Of a stretch of 64,000 nt of DNA, positions 45,050 to 55,832 are shown piece after piece (the first letter of the stretch is position 1; every line of letters starts with the position of its first letter). Position numbers and translations under genes: made by a program. The notes below the pieces were generated by a model. It was not told the origin of the DNA and ran no database searches. It saw nothing but the letters and a program-made list of their open reading frames with translations. Source of the DNA: Protula sp. h YS-2021 (lineage: Eukaryota; Annelida; Polychaeta; Sabellida; Serpulidae). The stretch is from positions 5,574,264 to 5,638,263 of the forward strand of contig OX457034.1 of assembly GCA_949752745.1 (NCBI GenBank). Reading direction: 5' to 3'.

Positions 45050-46080
45050 CAGACAGGTCAGGGTCGTCTGTGATTATCCCGAGTTCGGGGTCACCTGTAG
45101 TTACCCGGAGGTCGGGGTCGCCTGTATTAGTGTAATTACCCGGAAGTCGGGGTGATTTTCCGGAGGTCTGGATCACCTGTGATTTTCTGTAGGTCTGAAT
45201 CACCTGTGATTTTCAGGAGGTCTGAATCCTCCGTGATTTTCTGGAGGTCTGAATCACCTGTGATTTTCTGGAGGTCTGAATCACCTGTGATTTTCCGGAG
45301 GTCGGGATCAAATGTGATTTTCCGGAGGTCGGGATCACCTGTGATTTTCTGGAGGTCTGAATCACCTGTGATTTTCCGGAGGTCGGGATCAAATGTGATT
45401 TTCCGGAGGTCGGGGTCGCCTGTGGTTACCCGGAGGTCGGGGTCGCCTGTGGTTACTCGGAGGCCGGGATCACCTGTGATATTCCGGAGGTCGGGGTTGC
45501 CTGTGGTTACTCGAAGGTCGGAGTCGCCTGTGGTTACTCGGAGGTCGGGATCACCTGTGATTTTTCGGAGGTCGGGATCACCTGTGGTTACCCGGAGGTC
45601 GGGGTCGCCTGTGATTTTTCGGAGGTCGGGGTCGCCTGTGGTTACCCGGAGGTCGGTATCACCTGTGTCAGTGTGATTTCCCGGAGGACGGGATCACCTG
45701 TGTCAGTGTGATTTCCCGGAGGACGGGATCACCTGTGTCAGTGTGATTTTCCGGAGGACGGGATCACCTGTGATTTTCCGGAGGTCGGGGTCGTCGGTGA
45801 TTTCCCGGAGGACGGGATCACCTGTGTCAGTGTGATTTTCCGGAGGTCGGGGTCGCCTGTGTCAGTGTGATTTCCCGGAGGACGGGATCACCTGTGTGAT
45901 TTCCCGGAGGTTGTGGTCACCTGTGATTTTCCGGAGGTCTGAATCACCTGTGATTTTCCGGAGGTCGGGGTCGCCTGTGTCAGTGTGATTTCCCGGAGGA
46001 CGGGTCGTCGGTGATTTTCCGGAGGTCGGGGTCGGCTGTGTCAGTTTGATTTCCCGGAGGACGGGTCGTCGGTGATTTCA
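45050..46080. repeat. 27-bp minisatellite with higher-order variants, about 37 copies
   Basis: Units built on GGAGGTCGGGGTCGCCTGTG with TTTTCC, TTACCC or TTTCTG fillers. From about 45660 a longer composite unit containing TCAGTGTGATTTCCCGGAGG appears. Confidence 0.92.
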
Positions 46081-46439
46081 AATTGCAGAATGTTTGTGTA
46101 TAATTAAAGACTTACATGTATAACTAAATTAATCTATTAATTTTTTTCATGCAAATAAAAAAGAAAAAAAGACAAAAAAAAGTTCGTGACTGAATATACA
46201 AAAAGCGGAAATAGCAGCAAAAGCTCGCATGTTCATAGACGATGTATCATATTTCTGTATGAAGCAATAAACTAGCCAAGCATTTCTTCTGGCATGTCAT
46301 CATCTCGCGCACACTAGAGACAAGGTCGTATCTCGTTTGCATGCCAGTCAGGCCCAGCCGATTGCCGTGAAGACTCAAGGGGCCCCTGTGCTCCTGTCTG
46401 TGCAAGAGCGAGGCTGTAGCGTTTGACCTCTAGCGCTGT

Positions 46440-46633
46440 CAAAGAGAGAGAGAGAAAGACAGAGGGGGGAGGGGAGAGAAAGGGGGGTTGAGGAGAGAGA
46501 GAGAGCGAGAGAGAGAGAGAGAGAGGAGGGGAGAGAGGGGGGTGGGTAGAGAGAGAGAGAGGGAGAGAGAGAGGGGGGGGAGGTGGGTGGAGGGAGAGAG
46601 AGAGAGAGAGAGAGGGGAAGGGGAAGGTGGATG

Positions 46634-46667
<34 letters not shown>

Positions 46668-46762
46668 TGGGGGGAGGGGGAGGGGAAAGAGAGGGGGAGG
46701 TGGATGGAGGGGAGGGGGAGAAAGAGAGATGGGGAGGAGGAGGAGGAGGAAGAGAGGGGGGG
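46440..46762. repeat. (GA)n/(GGGGA)n low-complexity tract
   Basis: Purine-only strand with about 60-bp internal duplications containing GGTGGATGGAG. Confidence 0.93.
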
Positions 46763-47131
46763 ATACAATCACTGTTCCTGATTGAAATGTTAATTTCTGA
46801 TAATTCTGTCAATAGAAATAGCGCTGTAACAAAACAGGCCAGTGTATGATCAGAAGTGCCCTTCTGACAGTCTCAAGTGGAAGGAATGACTTAAGTTCCT
46901 CGTAGTCTCTAATGCGTGTGTTCTGTCTAGTGTTTGGCGTGATTCTGAGTGCTCCTGGCTGTGATCGGAGTTCGGTTTAATGTTTTTACGAAGAATAGTG
47001 GATCCTCTTTATAACGACATGACTGGGTTGAGAAAATACTTGCTTCATCTGATATGGCGAAATAACTAAAAAACAAGAAAAAAAAAACTTATCGTATATC
47101 GAGGTTATAATGTGTTATTATATATTGTATG
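46763..47131. other. 5' flank or intron of the myosin VII gene
   Basis: No exon is secure here. An ATG at 47129-47131 lies directly before a GTGAGT donor and could supply the initiator Met to exon 2 in phase 0, but such a one-codon start exon is only a possibility. Confidence 0.25.
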
Positions 47132-47500
47132 GTGAGTAGGCTGGACGTGGTTATCGGTGCGCAGGTGTCCTAGGTGTGGTTATCGGTGCGCAGGTAGCCT
47201 GGATGTGGCTGTCGGTGCGCAGGTGGCCTGGATGTGGTTATCGGTGCGCAGGCGGCCTGGATGTGGTTATCGGTGCGCAGGTAGCCTGGATGTGGTTATT
47301 GGTGCGCAGGTGGCCTGGATGTGGTTATTCGTGCGCAGGCGGCCTGGATGTGGTTATCGGTGCGCAGGTAGCCTGGATGTGGTTATCGGTGCGCAGGTGG
47401 CCTGGATGTGGTTATCGGTGCAGGTGTCCTGGATGTGGCATGGATGTGGCTGTCGGCACGCAGGTAGCCTGGGTATAGCTATCAAGGCGCAGGTAGCCTG
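47132..47500. repeat. 29-bp minisatellite upstream of the first myosin exon
   Basis: About 12 copies of a unit containing GGTGCGCAGGTAGCCTGGAT. It ends about 35 bp before the acceptor of the first recognised myosin exon. Confidence 0.92.
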
Positions 47501-47537
47501 GCTGCTGTTTGGCATGCGTTTTCTGCCTTGATTTCAG

Positions 47538-47677
47538 GGTGACTGGGTGTGGTTAGAGCCCGAGAAGCAGGGCGAGTTTGATGTGGCTCTCGGCGCGCAG
47601 GTACGGCGAGTAGATGGCAACAGCATCGTACTCGTTGATGATGACAAGAAAGAGCTGCAGGCGAGGGCTGGCACCAG
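47538..47677 (+). CDS. Myo7a: Myosin VII exon (SH3-like N-terminus)
   Basis: Acceptor TTGATTTCAG, donor GTAAGA. Begins [20 protein letters not shown], matching the GDHVW...EFDV.IGA start of myosin VIIa. Probably preceded by a short initiator exon, as in vertebrates. Confidence 0.93.
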
Positions 47678-50600
47678 GTAAGAACGAGCCGCCGGACCAT
47701 CAGGGTGGGCACCGGGTAAACACGAGGCGCCGGACTATCATGGTGGGCACCGGGTAAACACGAGGCGCCGGACTATCAGGGTGGGCACCGGGTAAACACG
47801 AGGCACCGGACCATCAGGGTGGGCACCAGGTAAGAACGAGCCGCAGGGCAGTCAGGGTGGACACCGGGTAAACACGAGGCGCCGGACTATCAGGGTGGGC
47901 ACCGGGTAAACACGAGGCGCCGGACTATCAGGGTGGGCACCGGGTAAACACGAGGCGCCGGACTATCAGGGTTGGCACCGGGTAAGCACGAGGCGCCGGA
48001 CTATCAGGGCTGGCACCAGGTAGGAACGAGCCCTCGTACCATCAGGGTGGGCACCGGGAAAACACAAGCTGCAGGGCAGTAAGGGTAGGCACCGGGTAAA
48101 CACGAGGCGCCGGACCATCAGGGTGGGCACCGGGTAAACACGAGGCGCCGGACTATCAGGGTGGGCACCGGGTAAACACGATCCGCAGGGCAGTCAGGGT
48201 GGACACCGGGTAAACACGAGGCGCCGGACCATCAGGGTGGGCACCGGGTAAACACGAGCCGCCGGACCATCAGGGTGGGCAACGGGTAAACATGACCGCC
48301 GGACCATCAGGGTGGGCACCGGGTAAACATGACCGCCGGACCATCAGGGTGGGCACCGGGTAAACACGAGCCGCCGGACCATTAGGGTGGACACCGGGTA
48401 AACACGAGCCGTGGGACAGTGAGGGTGGCACCGGGTAAACATGACCGCCGGACCATCAGGGTGGGCACCAGGTAAGAACGAGCCCTCGGACCATCAAGGT
48501 GGGCACCGGGAAAACACGAGCCGCAGGGCAGTGAGGGTGGGCACCGGGTAAACATCAGGTCAAAAATTGCGTTTACATCGAAAATGCACTTCCGGTTTGT
48601 CATTTCTCAATGGTACTTTACCTTACTTACCTTATAGCAACCCGAATATTGATCTGTCAACTTCACGTCGTGTTGTCCTTTTGAAAGATTAATGACTTAC
48701 GGACGCATTGGGTAGAGAGAGGGGGGGAGGAGGGGGTTGCAATAAACCTATTCGTATTAGGTTTAAAATGCTCTAAGTTGATGTGATGTGGCACTTTGTC
48801 AGGCTGAAGCCGATGCACCCGTCGTCAGTGGAGGGCGTGGAGGACATGATCATGCTGGGTGACCTACACGAGGCCGGCATACTGCGCAACCTCTTCAAGC
48901 GCTACCACGAAAACCTCATCTATGTGAGTATCACTGTCTCTCCCCCTTCTCCCCCCCTCATCACCCCTCGCCCCCCTAATCACCTCTCTCCCCCCTCCTC
49001 CCCGTGGATCATGCTGGGGGACCTACACGAGGCCGGCATACTGCGCAACCTCTTCAAGCGCTACCACGAAAACCTCATCTATGTGAGTATCACTGTCTCT
49101 GCCCCTCCCGCCCCCCTAATCACCTCTCTCCCCCCTCCTCCCCGTGGATCATGCTGGGGGACCTACACGAGGCCGGCATACTGCGCAACCTCTTCAAGCG
49201 CTACCACGAAAACCTCATCTATGTGAGTATCACTGTCTCTGCCCCTCCCCCCCCCCTCATCACCCCTCGCCCCCCTAATCACCTCTCTCCCCCCTCCTCC
49301 CCGTGGAGGACATGTTCATCTGTGTGAGTATCACTGTCTCTGCCCCGCCTCCCCCTCATCACCCCCCCCCCCCATTGTCACCTCCCTTTGGAGGACATGC
49401 TCATCTATGTGAGTGTCTCTTCTCCCGCACAGATTTGTATTTTTGGCAGCGTCTGGTTGCTCTCGAGAATTTCCGTATTCCGTATGGAATTTGTTTTTTT
49501 CGTACTGACTTTGTCAGGATTACATCCTCCGCAATGAACCAGGTGGTGTGCCTGTTCATGCCCATTCCCTACTTCCCCATTTGATGCGGCATATCTTTTT
49601 TTCAGACATACACGGGATCTATTTTAGTGGCAGTGAACCCTTATCAGATACTGCCCATCTACACAGCGGAGCAGATACAGAAGTACCGCGACCGGAAGGT
49701 GGGCGAATTGCCGCCGCATATCTTCGCCATCGGCGACAACGCCTACACCAATATGAAGAGATACAAGCACGATCAGTGCGTCCTCATCAGGTAGGGCTCC
49801 GAAGCTCTCACAGCTCATTTGGTCTTGTAATGCCAAGGTCCCGGGTTCGAATGCGGCTAGGGGTGGTAAGCAGTGGATTGGCATTCGCTCGGGAAAGAGG
49901 AGGTGTAACGGTTAGCTCGTTTGGTTAGAGCCGTGGTCTGGTAATCCCAAGGTCCCGGGTTCAAATCCCGCCAGGGGTGGTAAGCAGGGGATTGGCATTC
50001 GCTCGGGGAATGGAGGGGGGGATTGTAACAGTTAGCTCGTTTTGTTAGAGCCGTGGTCTGGTAATCCCAAGGTCCCGGGTTCGAATCCCGCCAGGGGTAG
50101 TAAGCAGGGGATTGACCTTCGCTCCGAGTGCCTCAGCTGGGCGGATGCTGTGCGTGAGATTACCTGTCATGGACTTAATTTTGCTAACTGTTGAGTCTTT
50201 CGGCCATCCCCTTAGAAAAAGGTAGGCTCGAGTTGGTAATACTGGAAAAATTGCCTGTTGGGTTGGTGACAGTTGAGGTAATTCTACAGTTAATGCTTAA
50301 AATAGATGCATAGGTGACGCTTATCAGGGTGATGTTGATAAATATCGTTAAGAAATTACTGTTTCATGTAAAGGTAGAACGAGGCAGGTTTTGATTGGTC
50401 GTTGCAGTGGCGAATCAGGTGCAGGTAAAACTGAGAGCACGAAATTGATACTGCAGTTCTTGGCTGCTGTTAGTGGACAGCATTCGTGGGTGGAACAGCA
50501 AATCCTCGAGTCGAACCCAGTGTTGGAAGGTACGTACCAAGAGGCGCGAACTCTGCCGTCTGCTGGGGGAGGGAGGGGGAGAGGGGGGATGGATAAGTCG

Positions 50601-53600
50601 TGGGTGGAACAGCAAATCCTCGAGTCGAACCCAGTGGTGGAAGGTACGTCCAAAGACGCGCTAACTCTGCCGTCTGTTTGGGGGGTGGGGTGGGGGGTAT
50701 GGAGAAGTTGTGGGTGGAACCATAAATCTTCCAGTCAAACCCTGTGTTAAAAAGTATGTCAAAAGACCCGCGAAGTTTGTCGTCTGTTTCTCTGGGAGAC
50801 ATTTTTCTTTAATAAGCTATTTTAAAATATTGAATAGCGCTGCTAGTATGTTCAATGCGAAGTACGTTAAAATCTCTCGTTTCACAAATCTGGTCGCATT
50901 TGACTGGGAGATGAACCACAAATCACAACTTCCGTTGTAATATTTGGCTTAGTCGTCGTCTTATTATGTGGCAGCTTTCGGTAATGCAAAGACTCTGCGT
51001 AACGACAACTCGTCGCGATTCGGCAAGTACATCGACATCCACTTCGACGAGAGGGGCTCCATAGAGGGCGCCAAAATCGAGCAGTATTTACTGGAGAAAT
51101 CGCGTCTAGTTTACCAGCAGAAGGACGAGAGGTAAGAGCGGTAAGGCACAGAAGTTACAGCGATTGTTACGGCATGCAACGAAGATATTATAACACGTTT
51201 GACTGCATGATTCGGAGAAACGGCTGCTAAATTACCGCGTGTTATACACGGCTGGCGTTGAAAATTAACTGCGTGTTGCACAAGCCCTTCTACAGTTAAT
51301 ATAGTGTGTAGAGATAAGCCCAGAATAATCCGTGCTCCACTGCATGTGTGGTTTTCTACAGTAACAATATTTACGCGGAAATTCCCATAAGCTTTGCTGC
51401 ATGTTTTACGGTAAAATAAATACCATTAATTACGAAATACGGTATTGTGTGTGCTACCGTACATGCTTGTAAGATGAAAAAATGAGGGGCCATCCATTTT
51501 TTACGTACACAGACTCCGCTCCCCCCCTCCTCCCCCACCTTCTCATATGATGTAAAGCTCTAGACGCCGCCCCCCCCCCCCGCGTATGTCCCATGTGTAC
51601 GTAGTTTGTGGATGAGCCCCGTACGCATGCGGCAAGAATGTATAGCAGGTCACGTGTTTGCGTAGGAACTACCACATCTTCTACTGCATGCTGGCCGGCC
51701 TGTCATCGGAGGAGAAGCAGAGGCTAGAGGTCACCACCGCCGAGCAGTACTGGTACCTCAACCAGGTAATCCTCAGTACTGGTACCTCAACCAGGTAATC
51801 CTCAGTACTGGTACCTCAACCAGATAATCCTCAGTACTGGTACCACAACCAGGTAATCCTCAGTACTGGTACCTCAACCAGGTAATCCTCAGTACTGGTA
51901 CCTCAACCAGATAATCCTCAGTACTGGTACCACAACCAGGTAATCCTCAGTACTGGTATCTCAACCAGGTAATCCTCAGTACTGGTACCTCAACCAGGTA
52001 ATCCTCAGTACTGGTAAGTCAACCAGGTAATCCTCAAACCCAACCAGCCTGTACCTCTGATGAGTAAATCAAGCCAACTGTGGCTACATAGGTCAGACCA
52101 GCTGGTTAGAGTGCGGAACTTCATAGATCAGATCAGTTGGTCCATCAGTTAGATAAGCTAAGTCAGCTGGTGCCAGTAAGGAACTGCATAGATCAGACGA
52201 GCTGGTCCCTCGGTCATATAAGCTAACTCAGCAGGTGCCACTACGTGACTCTATCAAGTCCGATGTAAATCCAGCCTGTGGTGGGCAGAGTCGAGCTGAC
52301 CACGTGGTGTAGTTCAATGTCAGTCATTTGATCCTTGACGCCGTCGATCTGTTAACAAGCTGTCCTTACCCAAGAAAGTTTAAGCCTGTAAAGAGTGTAT
52401 TAAAGACCGTAAATATTCAGGAACCGTGAGCGGTGCCTTCATTTCAGCTAGCACATTCAGTTCATTCATATGGAAAATTTTAAAGGCATACTGACTTCCG
52501 CATTTGTGTAATAAAACCCCTAGTTATTGTTAAATAGACTCTATTCCGGGTCATATAAATAAAAGTGCTTCCTTGTCTTCGTTTTACGCTTCCGTGATTA
52601 AGGTCTGCCTGTGAAAAGTGTGTTCGAATTAAGGAAAAACTTCCCGGCCGTCGTTTTTGCCTGAATGTTGCTTATATTGTATTTATGTGCATGCCTTGTA
52701 AAACACACTGTATTAACCGACCGACCACCCCCCCCCCTTTTTTTAACAGCAATTTGATGAGACCTACAGTGTTCACTTGAAATCTTTCGTTTTGCAAAAC
52801 AGTGCAATTAAGCTGCGTGGCTGATTTGGGATGGTTTTGTACAGACTTGTTTAATTGGCTGTTTCCCTCTCCCGGCAGGGTGGTGACATCACGGCGGAGG
52901 GGCGGGATGGTTGTGTACAGACTTGTTTAATTGGCTGTTTCCTTCTCCCGGCAGGGTGGTGACATCACAGCGGAGGGGCGGGATGGTTGTGTACAGACTT
53001 GTTTATTTAGCTGTTTCCCTCTCCCGACAGGGCGGGGACATCACAGCGGAGGGGCGGGACGACCGGAAGGACTTCGCCGACATCCGCTCCGCCATGAAGG
53101 TCCTCATGTTCAGCGATGACGAGATCCACTCCATTCTCCGCATCCTCGCCTCCTTACTACACCTGGGCAACGTCCAGTACGCAGGTACTGCTGACGTCAT
53201 GCATTTCTGCACAGTGCCGTTTGTTGCACCTGCTGCATATCTGCTGTTGCCGCTTCATCTTGACAAATTCAGTTATTTCAAAAGATTGCTTGCAGTGTTA
53301 GAAACACAAAAAGTGTCGGAATCTAATTTGTGCAATAACAGTAAAGTTCAGAATTTGACATTTTATTGTGATCTGGATGATAAGCTAATGTGAGTGACAT
53401 TTACATACTAGTTTGTCCATCCCTATTTTTAGCAACATTTGTGGACAACATCGATGCGTCGGAGATCCGGAACAGAGATAGTCTGGAGCGGGCGGCGAGG
53501 CTTATGCAGGTCAGACATTAGTATCGCATTTCTTACCCTTTGTTTAATTGAATCCCTGAATATTTACCTGAGGAAAGGGAGGTAAAATACGTCACTCGGT

Positions 53601-55792
53601 CTTCTCGGGCCCCTGATTTTATTGACAGCTTTCAGTTAATTGGGATGAAGGTTCTTTTACATACTGCGCTGGTACCGATAGCAACGTTTCTGTGTCTGGG
53701 GGAGGGTGGAGAATGGAATGGGGGTTAGGTTTATGGATCAGGGACAGTGGGGGTTAGTAATTATGTCTCCCCAACGATGGGAAGACATAAGGTGTCTGTG
53801 TGTGCACGTGTGGGGGTGGAGGGGTTGGGGGGTGTCTGGGAAAATTGGGGTGAGAAATAGGTTTTATTTTAAAAATAAGGGGAAAAAAAAACACACACAC
53901 ACACACGCAGCGAGTGTAACTAGAAGCTCATTCCGCTAGCGAAATGTTAAACACTTGACAAAAATTAAAACGCAAAAATACTTCCTTCAGTGGGTTATTT
54001 CTTGAATAATATATTGCAAACAACACAGCTTGAATACGTCTTATAAGCTGAGTAGTGTTTGGTTGTTGTTGACTTAAAGTTTGATTGACTGATCAGGCAT
54101 ACGCCTTGTTATCTATTTACGCAGTGAGAGCTCGCACAAAGCTCACTGAGCAAATGTGTATTCTGTGCTGTCGTTAAATGCTACGCATTTACTTGCAAAA
54201 AATACTCTTTTCACATGGCGTTTTAACAAAGAAAACGAAATCAAAGACGAAAATAAAAAGCGACATGCATACGTTCAGATCAAGCTGTTCATAAGTCCCA
54301 AGTTTCATGGTCCTAGGGCCCATAGTGTCAGAGAAGAAGACACAAAAAATCGGAAAAACTGTCAAGAAGAAAAAAAAAAGGACGAATTTTGCTCGCACAT
54401 ATTCATATAACCCTTGCAAGCCAAAGGCTTGTCAAGTGTTAATAAAGCAGAATACGAAGTGTGATCTGGCTGAATACGGAGTGTGATGAAGCAGAATACG
54501 GAGTGTGATGAAGCAGAATACGGAGTGTGATGAAGCAGAATACGGAGTTTGATCTGGCAGAATACGGAGTGTGATGAAGCAGAATACGGAGTGTGATCAG
54601 GCTGAATACGGAGTGTGATGAAGCAGAATACGAAGTGTGATCTGGCTGAATACGGAGTGTGATGAAGCAGAATATGGAGTGTGATGAAGCAGAATACGGA
54701 GTTTGATGAAGCAGAATACGGAGTGTGATGAAGCAGAATACGGAGTATGATCAGGCAGAATACGGAGTATGATCAGGCAGAATACTGATTGTGATGAAGC
54801 AGAATACGGAGTATGATGAAGCGGATGATTCGCTAGGTCGTGTCAGCTTGTTCCACCGAGCCTGAAATCATCGAGGCAAAGCGCTCTATTTTCTCTCGCG
54901 GCGTGACATTCATTTATTACAGGCTTATACGAGGTGAAGCAGAGATCAGATGCACTATTTTTTGTGCATGGAGAGGGCATTGTGCTGCCATTCGTACACT
55001 GTGTGCAAACGTCCAAGCTGACTCGCACTATTTTTTTCTCGCGAAGGTAGCGGTATAAAACCATGTGATTGCATCGTTTATCGAAGGCACAAGCTTCCTA
55101 GCTTGAGTGCAGCGCTAACGACGCGCACTATTTTCACTCGCGGAGGAAGCGACTTGATACAGTGTCATTACATTGTTTATTGCAGGTGCAAGCTTCGCAG
55201 CTGAGTGAAGCGCTCACGACGCGCACTATTTTCACTCGCGGAGAGAGCGTCACGACGACGATGGGCACGGACGCGTCCATGGACGTCCGCGACGCCTTCG
55301 TCAAGGGCGTCTACGGGCGTATGTTCATCTGGATCGTGAACAGAACCAACAAGGCTATCTACAAGCCAAAACCCAATCCCATGCATTACCGGAAGTCGAT
55401 CGGTCTTCTCGATATCTTTGGATTCGAGAATTTCGGTAGAAACAGGTAAAGACAAATCTGTCCTAAAGTAGTGTTTTTCATAGAAATATATAAGGGAAAG
55501 CTATTCCGCTAGCTGTTTGATATTTTTATGAAAATAATATGAAAATAATTAAAATTTAACAAATAAGCTGGTGTATAGACTGAGGTGAGATTGTATTCAG
55601 GACACTGTTCTTTGGGACAAGCTTTATATTGATGTTTGTGTTTGCAGTTTTGAACAACTTTGTATCAATTACGCGAACGAGAATTTACAACAGTTCTTCG
55701 TCAGGCACATCTTCAAACTGGAACAGGTACTGCCTGCTGCGGCTGTCTCCAGTCTGTGTCTGTCTGTCTCTCTGTCTCTCTCTCTCTCTGTC

Positions 55793-55832
<40 letters not shown>

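Noticed and set aside
46314..46812. Ser/Pro/Leu-rich and Arg/Glu-rich frames
   Set aside because: Low-complexity purine tract read in all frames.
48803..49222. Mutually exclusive alternative exons
   Set aside because: The downstream copies lack an AG acceptor, so they could only be used through alternative donors, not as exchangeable exons.
49904..50100. Two tRNA genes
   Set aside because: Good A and B boxes, but acceptor and anticodon stems do not pair, and the sequence continues into a shared SINE body and tail.
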